Assembly (NCBI GenBank): GCA_002435365.1
Contig: DJMM01000045.1
Location: 1-17,691, forward strand
Source: Ignavibacteriales bacterium UBA6490
Lineage (GTDB): Bacteria > Bacteroidota > Ignavibacteria > Ignavibacteriales > Ignavibacteriaceae
Length of the DNA stretch: 17,691 nt
Reading direction: 5' to 3'
Of this stretch, positions 4,957 through 13,800 are shown piece by piece. Position 1 is the first letter of the stretch. Each line of letters opens with the position of its first letter. The notes below the pieces were generated by a model. It had not been told where the DNA came from. It saw only the letters and a program-made list of their open reading frames with translations, and did no database searches. The translations under genes and the position numbers were made by a program.

Positions 4957-7900
4957 TCACTTAACCAGTGCGATTTTCATAACTTTTGTTGCAACTCCCG
5001 GTATTTCAAGGTAAGCAAGATAAACTCCGCTGGCCACTTGCAGACCATCCTTATTCCTGAGGTCCCAGTCCACATATTGACCATCCCAATCCTTCTCGAT
5101 CTTTTTTATGAATACACCCGACAAGGAGAAAATCCGTATGGTTATTTTTTCGGGGAGATTGGTAAACCTGATATAAGGGGGGTACTGCTCACTCAATGAT
5201 TTTGTGCTGAAGTAGGGATTGGGGAATGCGCTTATATTGTTAATGTTCTGTTTTGTCAATTCAGGGCTGTTGAGTTTTGGTGCCGTCATCACTGCTGTAA
5301 ATTTATCAAGTGATGATAACGGTTTCCAGGTGGACATTTTTATAACTGTACCTGTTTTAGGCTGACCGCCTTTAATTACAAGATTCCCAAGTTTATAGTA
5401 AAGTGGCAAATTTGAACCGATAGCAGACGTGGAAGTCGACGGGAAAGGATCCGGATATCCCCCTATTGGTTCAAAAGTATAAAAAGATTCCCACTGCCCT
5501 GTAACCGTGTCCTGGCTCCAGCTTGTATCCCGGTTCGCATCAAATATTTTAATAACCAGTCTTTCAGGCTGCTTACCGGTGTCGGAAGGAATTCTCCATA
5601 CTTCGAAGGGGACTTTTCCTTTTCCCTTTGGATCAGAGCCAATAATCGATGAATAAGCGCGATAACCCGCAGAATAATATTCACTCCCTCGCGCAGTAAA
5701 TCTTATTTCATAATCATCTGTTCCTATATTCAGTTTGTAACCGAGATCCTGCAGATTATCGGAGAGCTGCTGAATTTCATTAACACTCATAATTGTCCAC
5801 TCACCTGTTGAATTTCTGTTTTGGACTGATGAAGTACTGAACACATTTACAGGAGTTATTCCGGTTCCTTCAGGACCTTTAATTTCCCTGATGTATCTTA
5901 CTTTTGATATATAACCACCTAACTCAAGATAACCGGTATTTTCAACAATGAGTATAAAACCATCAATTATATCCCGGTGCAGGGAATCAATCTTATAGTC
6001 GTAATTGTCCATTATTAGTGTATCGCCTTCGGTTTCATCAATAAGATTATAACAATAGCGATTTAGTGTAATTTGATGACTGAATGTAATTTGATAATTA
6101 TGCCCGTTAAGCAGATTTGGATCGATTACTTTTGCGTGGACTGTTCCATCACCAATTCCTTCGGTGTGTTCAAAAAATATGCTGCTTTGCGACGGATAAG
6201 GATAATTATCACCAATTGGAGGTCTTCCCGGAATTGCTTCCACTATAAAAGGCTCACTTTCAATAAAAGGCGGATCGCTGAATTTAGAGTAAGCAAAGGA
6301 AGTTATTCCGAAATAGTACGGACTTCCGTTATTCATTGATTTACCGTTATCATTATCGATAAACATATATCTGTATAAGCCTTTATTATCAACATGAATT
6401 ACTGGTCCAGGATAATTTATTCCCGGAATATCATTAAGAAAATGCTTTATATCGAACACCAGATTAGTTTTATCTGTTACAGCAATAATTCTTCCATCAT
6501 TACCCTCCTTGTCGGAAAACTGCCAGATTCTGTACCCTTCAAATTCATAGTTCTTACTGTAAACCGGAAAATTAAGGATCAATTCAGGATAGCTGAGATA
6601 ATATTTTAATGTATCAGGAAGAAGATAATCTGGTGCGGTATAACTCTCATCGGTCTTTCCCCACCATAGCGTAATTTTGCCATCCATCGGAACTGAATTC
6701 AGAACCGGTGAAAGCGGCGGCGGCGGATTAAAAGCAAGATTTTTGTTATAAAAAATCTTTACCCTTTCAGCAAGATTCCTAAGTGCAGGGACACTGAATA
6801 CATTGCTGCTTCCATTTGTTATAGCAATTGCAATAACCACTTCCTGGGTATCGCCCGGATTCATGGTGAAACTGCCTGATGACATTATTAAACGTCTGTC
6901 ACCAGGTGCCGAGCCTCCCGGCCATCCTGTTCCCTCATACCATCCTGTGCCGGAAACAGGATCCCCGGTAACCATTTTTGTTACTACCTCACCGGTAACC
7001 GGGTTTATTATAGGAGTACCGTCCCATGATTTACCCTGCATATAATTATAGAATTCAATTGATCCTCCCGGGACACCCTGCTGGGGATCTCTCCACGGTC
7101 CGTATTTTACAATATTTATAAAAGCCGTTACAGGGATATTTTTATAATCCCGGATCCAGCTGTTATCATATAAAGCACTATCCGATATAGTGCCCTGAAT
7201 TTTAGGTCCCTGCACTAATATATATCCTACCGCAGGAGGCGGCGTACCATAAAAATCGTCGTTGTTATCACCATTCCATGTATAAGCCAGATCGCTCACA
7301 GTATCAAATCCGACATAATCGTCGCCCGCATCTCCCATATCCGGATCGGACCAATATGACAGATACATATCTTTCAGAATGTTGTTCCCCTTGTTTATTA
7401 TTCTGTATTTTTTAAATACAACATCATTGAGGGCTGAAGTATTCTTAAAAGCGAATACGGTAGTCTGGAATTCAAGTCCCATAGGTGCCATTCCATATGT
7501 AAAATTGGATCTTACAGAATCCATATCATTAGCCACATACCACAAAGTTTCATCACCAATAATCCTTGGTTTATCTATTCCGGGTGTTGGTTTGCCATCT
7601 TCATTAATATCGATATATGGAGCACCATCTTCGATCGGCCATTCTTTATAATCTTTTTCGAGAGCATCCCTTTCATTTCCGGGCGGCAGTTTGTCCCAGT
7701 CCTTCCTGATTTTATAAACGCGGTATTTTTCAAGTGAGGGATCATCCGGTAAACCGTTAATTATCTTTCCAGCCTGCAGACCCTGACGGTGAGTATTGCC
7801 ATTTACTCTTATCTCATCTCCAACCTTTGCACCGAAAAGGAGACCATCCTCAAATATAGCTGATTGGATAGCATTTATTCCCCCGGGCCAGTAAAAACCA

Positions 7901-8094
7901 TTGCCGTCGGTTCTGGGATCGTGTGAGCCGTCGCCGTTATTGCTTATCCACATCAGGATATTATTTGCGGCAATATAGATATAACGGTCATTCAGGTTTG
8001 GTTTGGCGACCAGTTTTTTATCGTCTTCGGGGTGAACTGCACAAAGGTTTTGGAATGTAAAAAGAATGGTCAGAGAAACAATTTTAAGGTTCAT
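4957..8094 (-). CDS. Secreted T9SS type A sorting-domain protein, cargo B (paralogue of 10861-14034)
   Basis: A 1045-aa exported protein of unknown function. I use the ATG at 8094, because the GTG at 8103 overlaps the AAAGGG ribosome-binding sequence that lies 8 nt before this ATG. A signal peptide is visible (MNLKIVSLTILFTFQ, probable cleavage after LCA). The mature N-terminal half is rich in Asp/Asn/Gly loops such as NNGDGSHDP, DINEDGKPTPGID and DPDMGDAGDD. A fibronectin-III-like segment around residues 455-620 contains FEGYRIWQF and YYFGITSFAYS. The C-terminal 92 residues start with ISAFPNPY, include RIFSLSGVFIKK and DWDLRNKDG, and end VMKIALVK, a typical T9SS type A sorting domain. It resembles cargo A along its whole length, with shared blocks such as RVNGNTHRQGLQAGKIING. 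It should be exported by Sec, then T9SS, and displayed or released. No catalytic motif is recognised. Confidence 0.88.
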   Translation of the reverse strand: MNLKIVSLTILFTFQNLCAVHPEDDKKLVAKPNLNDRYIYIAANNILMWISNNGDGSHDPRTDGNGFYWPGGINAIQSAIFEDGLLFGAKVGDEIRVNGNTHRQGLQAGKIINGLPDDPSLEKYRVYKIRKDWDKLPPGNERDALEKDYKEWPIEDGAPYIDINEDGKPTPGIDKPRIIGDETLWYVANDMDSVRSNFTYGMAPMGLEFQTTVFAFKNTSALNDVVFKKYRIINKGNNILKDMYLSYWSDPDMGDAGDDYVGFDTVSDLAYTWNGDNNDDFYGTPPPAVGYILVQGPKIQGTISDSALYDNSWIRDYKNIPVTAFINIVKYGPWRDPQQGVPGGSIEFYNYMQGKSWDGTPIINPVTGEVVTKMVTGDPVSGTGWYEGTGWPGGSAPGDRRLIMSSGSFTMNPGDTQEVVIAIAITNGSSNVFSVPALRNLAERVKIFYNKNLAFNPPPPLSPVLNSVPMDGKITLWWGKTDESYTAPDYLLPDTLKYYLSYPELILNFPVYSKNYEFEGYRIWQFSDKEGNDGRIIAVTDKTNLVFDIKHFLNDIPGINYPGPVIHVDNKGLYRYMFIDNDNGKSMNNGSPYYFGITSFAYSKFSDPPFIESEPFIVEAIPGRPPIGDNYPYPSQSSIFFEHTEGIGDGTVHAKVIDPNLLNGHNYQITFSHQITLNRYCYNLIDETEGDTLIMDNYDYKIDSLHRDIIDGFILIVENTGYLELGGYISKVRYIREIKGPEGTGITPVNVFSTSSVQNRNSTGEWTIMSVNEIQQLSDNLQDLGYKLNIGTDDYEIRFTARGSEYYSAGYRAYSSIIGSDPKGKGKVPFEVWRIPSDTGKQPERLVIKIFDANRDTSWSQDTVTGQWESFYTFEPIGGYPDPFPSTSTSAIGSNLPLYYKLGNLVIKGGQPKTGTVIKMSTWKPLSSLDKFTAVMTAPKLNSPELTKQNINNISAFPNPYFSTKSLSEQYPPYIRFTNLPEKITIRIFSLSGVFIKKIEKDWDGQYVDWDLRNKDGLQVASGVYLAYLEIPGVATKVMKIALVK

Positions 8095-8193
8095 ATTACC
8101 CACCCTTTATTAATTTAAAAGAGACAGCAGAACCTGATTAATAATGATCTCATAACGGTTCAGGTATACTTTGAGAATTAAGCATTATATGAA

Positions 8194-8225
8194 TAAAATT
8201 ATATAGAATATTTGTTATAATCAAA
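8194..8225 (-). promoter_or_regulatory. Candidate promoter for cargo gene B
   Basis: On the minus strand, TTTG (8225-8222) and TAATTTTA (8201-8194) are separated by 20 nt, resembling the Bacteroidota -33 TTTG and -7 TAnnTTTG elements with one mismatch in the last base. It would start transcription about 90 nt before the gene-B ATG. The region is AT-rich, so a chance match is possible. Confidence 0.28.
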
Positions 8226-8287
8226 TAATAAAAAAGTAATCTGATCAGAATTAATAGTGGTAAATAGTGCCGGGAGTGATTAACACA

Positions 8288-8314
8288 GTTAAGGAGCTGA
8301 AGCAGCTCCTTAAC
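8288..8314 (-). terminator. Perfect 12-bp hairpin after the GWxTD gene, without U-tract
   Basis: Arms GTTAAGGAGCTG (8288-8299) and CAGCTCCTTAAC (8303-8314) pair perfectly around a 3-nt loop, 16 bp beyond the GWxTD stop. No T-run follows on the minus strand (TGTGTTAATC), so it may protect the 3' end of the mRNA or act as a bidirectional stop rather than as a classical terminator. Confidence 0.5.
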
Positions 8315-8330
8315 CTGTTTATAAAAAAAT

Positions 8331-9701
8331 TTAATAGGTAGCTATTTTCCTCTGCCAGTTATCATCACGCAGTTCACTGCGGTGAGTTGAGTGGACAAGC
8401 AAATAATCGGAGAATCCGGTAATATCGGCAAAAATAAAAATAACCCCGCCTTCAAGCTGGTTATACTGCCAGATCTCATAAGGTTTTGTATCCACCTGGT
8501 TGGGATATCTTTCAATTTCGGAAGGTTCGCCGTAAGTTATAAAAACCCTGCCACGGTCTGTTTTCCAGCCTTTTTTCTGCATTGTTCCAAACTGCAGGTT
8601 GGCTTTATCGACCCTGCTGAAGTAATCCCTTTTTGTTTCATTCACCGGGGTGCCGGGGTCATTATCCCTGGCTTTCCAGAAATTGAAAAGAAACGATCTT
8701 CTTCCGGAAAGATCGCTGATTTTTGACCACTGATCCAACTCCTGGGATGTTGCTACATAGCGCGAAGCGGAGAATGCTTCCTCAAGTTCTTCTTCAGACA
8801 TTGCGGCAAACTCTGAGGACATTACATCCTGGTCGATCATTACATTCACGGAGGTATCCAGAATTGACGGATTATAGATAAACAGTCTTTTTGTTGAATA
8901 GACAGTCTGGTTCAGCAAGCTATCGGAAACAGCTACAACCAGGAGGTAAGTACCGGAAGGCGCCTTTGTAATATTTATGGCGCCAACTTCAACAACCGAA
9001 GAGCTTTTCCGGCCTATCATCTTGGTTTTGCGGAAAAACGGTTCATTCTGAGAGTTGAGCAGTATATGCTCAATTTTCAGCAGAGGTGAAGCAATATTTT
9101 TATCAATATCATAAAGCTCGGAATAGAAATAAATTACAGGAAGGGGTTCACCGTAGATACTGCTGGGATTAGGTACAACCTCAAATGTGTTCTTATAAAA
9201 CAGGGAATTAGTATTTTGGGATTCCTGGATTGAACTGGCGAGCTCAATATCGCTCACAGCAAATCTATCGTCTGAAAAATTTTTTATTTCCAGGTTAAAG
9301 TTCACGGAATCAATTCTGGTGGAATCGTGTCCATCCACTCCTGCAAGATAAACCGAGTATTTGCCGTGCGGCAACAGAAATCCCAGATTCCCGGTAAGGC
9401 TTCTCCCTGATGCAGAATCAGATGAGGTAAGAACATTACTGAACTGGTAATTCTTATTAACAACAGCGGTATCGGCAGCCTGGTCAATAATTATGACATT
9501 AAGTACGCCCTTAATTATTTTTTCACTGTTCTCATTTCGCAAAACCGTAAGATCAGGCTGAAAAAAAGAATAATATATTTCAAGATAGTTATTTGCATTA
9601 TCATAGTGGAATTTTGAATAGTCAAAATCCACTTTAAATTTTCCCTGTGCAAGCGACGCACACTGAGCAACAACAAATAATAAGAAAAGAATTCGTTTCA
9701 T
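8331..9701 (-). CDS. GWxTD domain-containing secreted protein
   Basis: A 456-aa protein with a signal peptide (MKRILFLLFVVAQCASLA, probable cleavage before QGKF). The mature N-terminus, FKVDFDYSKFHYDNANNYLE, resembles the usual start of GWxTD proteins. The middle is a beta-rich region, probably immunoglobulin-like. The C-terminal GWxTD domain contains RRSFLFNFWKARDNDPGTP, then KKGWKTDRGRVFITYGEP, with the name-giving motif at residues 378-382, and ends near DNWQRKIATY. The family occurs in Bacteroidota, Acidobacteria and relatives; its biochemical role is not established. The length is within the usual range. The start codon lies only 16 nt past the stem of the terminator after porV and has no Shine-Dalgarno sequence. 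Position between a PorV-like barrel and a T9SS cargo suggests an envelope role linked to export, which is inference. Confidence 0.88.
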   Translation of the reverse strand: MKRILFLLFVVAQCASLAQGKFKVDFDYSKFHYDNANNYLEIYYSFFQPDLTVLRNENSEKIIKGVLNVIIIDQAADTAVVNKNYQFSNVLTSSDSASGRSLTGNLGFLLPHGKYSVYLAGVDGHDSTRIDSVNFNLEIKNFSDDRFAVSDIELASSIQESQNTNSLFYKNTFEVVPNPSSIYGEPLPVIYFYSELYDIDKNIASPLLKIEHILLNSQNEPFFRKTKMIGRKSSSVVEVGAINITKAPSGTYLLVVAVSDSLLNQTVYSTKRLFIYNPSILDTSVNVMIDQDVMSSEFAAMSEEELEEAFSASRYVATSQELDQWSKISDLSGRRSFLFNFWKARDNDPGTPVNETKRDYFSRVDKANLQFGTMQKKGWKTDRGRVFITYGEPSEIERYPNQVDTKPYEIWQYNQLEGGVIFIFADITGFSDYLLVHSTHRSELRDDNWQRKIATY

Positions 9702-9710
9702 AACAATTTA

Positions 9711-9740
9711 AATAAAAAAGGCTGGAAAATTTCCAGCCTT
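9711..9740 (-). terminator. Intrinsic terminator between the PorV-like and GWxTD genes
   Basis: On the minus strand, AAGGCTGG (9740-9733) and CCAGCCTT (9725-9718) form an 8-bp GC-containing stem around a 7-nt A/T loop that can pair further. TTTTTTATTT follows at once. This is a canonical rho-independent terminator, 22 bp beyond the stop of the PorV-like gene. It is also just upstream of the GWxTD start. Confidence 0.8.
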
Positions 9741-9761
9741 ATAATTAAGAATAAATTAAAA

Positions 9762-10799
9762 TCAGAACCCTATTTTCAATGAGAAGATATGGTTCGCATC
9801 AAAATAATTAGCAACCCTGTAGGCATAATCGAAACCAAGGTCGAAACCTGCATTAACTATTAAGCCTGCACCAAAGGTTGGGCCAAACACCTGTTCTTCC
9901 TCAGTACCAGATGCTTCACTCATATATGAATAACCGCCTCTCAGGAAAAACATTTCCTGGAAAGCAAATTCAGCAGCGAATTTATATTCATCATTAGCAA
10001 AGTTATTCTGCTGGAAGGAAGAAGCAAATACCATCCTGTAATCGGAAGCAAATCTTCTCTCATAAGCCAGTCCGAACTCAAGCTGAGAAGGTAATTCGAA
10101 TGCTGCTCCTTCGATTTTATAGAACTGCTGACCGCGTAGAGAATTTTCGTCGGTAGCAATTCTGATAAGATCCGGTCCGTCGAATGACATTTGCGGTCCG
10201 AAGTTTCTGAGGACAACACCAAGTTTCAATCCTTCAACATCAGCTATTCCATTATACTGAACACCTGCATCCAGCGAGACGCCGGTAGCTGATGAGTTCA
10301 TGATTTTTTCCGATACCAGATTAACATTAACACCAACTCTTATTCTGTCAGTTAATGCATTGGCATAAGTAAGACCAAGCACAACATAAGTCGGTGAAAA
10401 TGTTGAACCTGTTCCATAAGGAGCTTCAACGGTTGTAACAGGAATATCACCGAAGTCCAGTGATTTAATGCTGAAAGCTATAGATCCCAGACTTTCAAAT
10501 CCTGTTCCGATTGCTGCATAGGAAACACCGATATCAGCAATATAGCTCATATATGAAAACAAAGCTTCAGTATTGGCGCCGCTGGCACCTAAACCAGCCG
10601 GGTTATAATAGATAGATTCGATACCGCCCATCCCGGAAATATAGGCCCCGTTAAAGGCTATACCTTTAGCTCCAACGGGAATTAACAATTCCTGGGCTCC
10701 GGCAGTACCATTTCTCTTTCCACCGCTGGCAAAAACATCTACCACCAGAAATAATGCTAGCAGTGATATTTTGATCATTAGTTTTATATTTTTAGTCAT
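9762..10799 (-). CDS. PorV/PorQ family outer-membrane beta-barrel protein
   Basis: A 345-aa protein with a signal peptide (hydrophobic core LMIKISLLALFLVVDVFA, cleavage near ASGG). The hallmark N-terminal segment is AQELLIPVGAKGIAFNGAY, followed by GIESIYYNPAGL, at residues 35-70. The rest alternates like a FadL-type beta barrel (for example VGVNVNLVSEKI and MVFASSFQQNNF) and ends with a typical outer-membrane terminal strand, HIFSLKIGF. In the T9SS, PorV (LptO) collects cargo from the SprA translocon and delivers it to the surface attachment complex, and PorQ is a related partner. Its place 61 bp after cargo gene A suggests a dedicated shuttle for A, and perhaps for B. This may be an accessory paralogue rather than the housekeeping PorV. 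An AGGAGA site (10813-10808) lies 8 nt before the ATG. Confidence 0.88.
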   Translation of the reverse strand: MTKNIKLMIKISLLALFLVVDVFASGGKRNGTAGAQELLIPVGAKGIAFNGAYISGMGGIESIYYNPAGLGASGANTEALFSYMSYIADIGVSYAAIGTGFESLGSIAFSIKSLDFGDIPVTTVEAPYGTGSTFSPTYVVLGLTYANALTDRIRVGVNVNLVSEKIMNSSATGVSLDAGVQYNGIADVEGLKLGVVLRNFGPQMSFDGPDLIRIATDENSLRGQQFYKIEGAAFELPSQLEFGLAYERRFASDYRMVFASSFQQNNFANDEYKFAAEFAFQEMFFLRGGYSYMSEASGTEEEQVFGPTFGAGLIVNAGFDLGFDYAYRVANYFDANHIFSLKIGF

Positions 10800-10838
10800 C
10801 TTTAAAATCTCCTAAGTTAATTTTTGTTAACAGGTTAA

Positions 10839-10855
10839 GGAGGGTAAAACCCTCC
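10839..10855 (-). terminator. Short hairpin after cargo gene A
   Basis: Arms GGAGGGT (10839-10845) and ACCCTCC (10849-10855) pair perfectly with a 3-nt loop, 5 bp past the cargo A stop. On the minus strand TTAACCTGTTAAC follows, not a U-run. Termination is therefore probably weak; it may slow the polymerase or protect the upstream mRNA. Confidence 0.4.
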
Positions 10856-10860
10856 ATTAG

Positions 10861-13800
10861 TTATAACCTATCAATAAATTGTGTCTCCATAATCACTGCC
10901 AGTTTCAAAATTTTACTGCCAACATTAGGAATATCCAGGTAAGCCAGATACATTCCGCTTGCAACAGGTATACCATCTTTATTGCGGAGATCCCAGTCGA
11001 GATACTGAGATTCACCATCCTTTTCAAGCTTTCTGACAAATACTCCCGATAGGGTAAATATTCTTACTGTAAGCTTTCCAGGAAGATTTGTAAATCTCAT
11101 GAATCTCTGGTACTTATCTCTTTCAAGAGCATTGGCACCGAGATACGGATTCGGGAAAACACTGATCTTATCAATATTATTTTTTGCCACTTCGGTATCA
11201 TTCACTTTAGGTGCTTGCATTGTGACATTGAAAACATCGAGTGCAGATAGTGGTTTCCATGTTGTTAACCTAATAACAGTACCCGGCTGGGGCAGGGGAC
11301 CTTTGATAACTATATTTCCGAGCCTGTAATTTGCAGCCGCAATCGCTCCAATTGCCGCTGTTGAGGTCGGCGGGAACGGGTCAGGATATCCCGGAGTCGG
11401 ACTAAAAGTATAAAATGATTCCCACTGACCGGTAGCTGGTGTATTTGTCCAGCTTGTATCTTTATTTTTATCGAAAATTTTAATAACCAGTCTTTCCGGC
11501 TGTATTGAAGGATCTGCTGGAATTCTCCATACTTCAAATGGAAGGGTTCCTTTTCCTTTTGGATCATTTTTCTGAAGAGGACCGATCACTGCATAACCTG
11601 AAGAATAATACTCACTTCCGGTCGCAGTAAACCTGATTTCAAAATCATCGGTTCCTGTATTCAGTTTGTAAGCAAGATCCTGCAGATTATTTGTCAGTTC
11701 CTGCTTTTCAGTAACACTTACCAGGGTCCATTCACCGGTAGTATTTTTATTCTCAACAGTTGAAGTACTATAGACATTCTTAGGTGTAACTGCAGCACCT
11801 CCGGGACCTTTTATCTCGCGAATATATCTTACGCTTGATTGCGCCGTTCCCAGCTGAGTAGAACCTATATTATTAGCGAGCAGGATAAATCCATCAGTAA
11901 AATCTCTGTGCAGAGAATCCTGGGTATAATCCGTACTATTGCTAATAAGGGTATCACCGTCTGTTTTGTCAACAAGGTTATATGCCGTACCGCTGAATGT
12001 AACCTCGTAATTATGACCGGTAAGTTGCTTAGGATCTATAACTTTTGCACGAATTGTACCGTCACCGAGGCCCTGTGACTGCTTGAAAAATACATCACTA
12101 AGAGCACTATACGGGTACTCAACATCGATCGGGGTTATACCCGGAAATACCTCTATTATGGAGGGAGGGCTTTCGAGTACAGGGGGATCGCTGTACTTAG
12201 AATAACCGTATGCAGTAATTGCAAAATAGTAAGGATTCCCGTTAAACAACGGTCCATTTGTATATGCATTCTGTGATACGGTATAATAATGTACAACACC
12301 TTCATCCTGACCGGCAATAATAGGATCCTGTGCAATATTTCCGCCGTTTACGGTAATATAATCATACTGATAATTTCTTATCTCCTTAACGCCGTTCGCC
12401 AGATCAAAAGTAGCAAGCAGCACCGGATCGGTACCGGCCTGATCCCTGAACTGCCAGATCCTGTAACCTTCAAAATCGAAATATTTATTTGTTACAGGAA
12501 TTACATATTCCTGTCCGCTTACGTTAAGATTAATAGTGTCTGTAAGTAACGGATCAAACGCATGATAATCCTCCGCATTCTTTTCCCACCAGAAGGTTAC
12601 AGCATTATTAGCAGTAATAGAGTGAACCTTAGGATTAGCAGGAGACTCCGTTAACTTAAAATCAAGGTCATATGCTATCTGTGCAGCTGCATCCTTTTGT
12701 TTAAGGGCCCCCACACTTTTCACATTATCTCCTCCAACAGCTATCACAAGTCCGACCACCACTTCCTGAGTGTCTCCTGGTGCCATGGTGAACGGGCCGG
12801 AAGCCATAACGTGTCTTCTGTCATCTGGAGCTGGTCCGCCCGGCCATCCGGTTCCTTCATACCATCCGACGCCAGTAACAGGATCTCCGGTAAGCACAAA
12901 CCTGGTAGGCTCATTGGTATGCGGATCTACGAAGTCAGAACCATCCCAATTGTATCCTTGCAAATAGTTATAAAATTCAATTGAACCTGCGGGAACACCC
13001 TGCTGAGGATCTCTCCAGGGATATCCTGCTGCATTTATATAAAGAGCAAATGCAGTCATCGGGAGGTTACGGTATCCGTACCTCCAGCCGTCTCCGAATT
13101 TTGCGCTATCAGTAGGCAGACCGGGAACAATCGGGCCCTGGAAGAAGTCATATCCTACCGCAGGTGGCGGCGTACCATAAATACCATCATTGTTATCACC
13201 ATTCCAGGTATAGCCAAGACTCAAAGAAGTATCGCAGCCGGTAAAGTCATCACCGGCATCTCCAAGGTCAGTGTCTGACCAATACGCAATAATCATATCT
13301 CTAAGAGTTATGCTGCCTTTATTGATTATCTTATATTTCTTGAATACCATATCTCCCAGAGCACCTGTCCGTTTGAAACCGAATATGGTAGTCTGAAATT
13401 CAAGACCCATTGGCAGGGTTCCATAGGTAAAGGTTGACCTTTGTTCATCCATATCATTTGCAACATACCACAGTGTTTCATCTCCCAGAATTTTGGGAAT
13501 ATCAACACCTGGAGTTGGCAGTCCGTCACCGTTTATGTCTTCATATGGCGCCCCATCTTCAATTGGCCATTCGGCATAATCTTTAGCGCGTTCATCTCTC
13601 TCTGGACCGGGAGGTAAGCTTTCCCAGTTTTTAGATATTTTAAATACTCTGTATTTTTCAAGACCGGGATCATCAGGTACACCGTTAATTATTTTTCCGG
13701 CCTGTAATCCCTGTCTGTGAGTATTACCATTAACTCTGATTTCACGACCAACTCTAGCTCCGAAAATAAGACCATCCTCAAAAATCGCAGATTTAGTAGC

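Noticed and set aside
8095..8103. GTG start of cargo gene B nine bases upstream of the ATG
   Set aside because: The GTG overlaps the AAAGGG ribosome-binding sequence, which is correctly spaced for the ATG at 8094.
8391..8726. 111-aa plus-strand ORF antisense to the GWxTD gene
   Set aside because: It is opposite the conserved GWxTD domain; nothing supports expression.
9711..9740. Reading this hairpin as a CRISPR or insertion-sequence repeat
   Set aside because: It occurs once, has a U-tract on the coding strand and sits just past a stop codon, as a terminator should.
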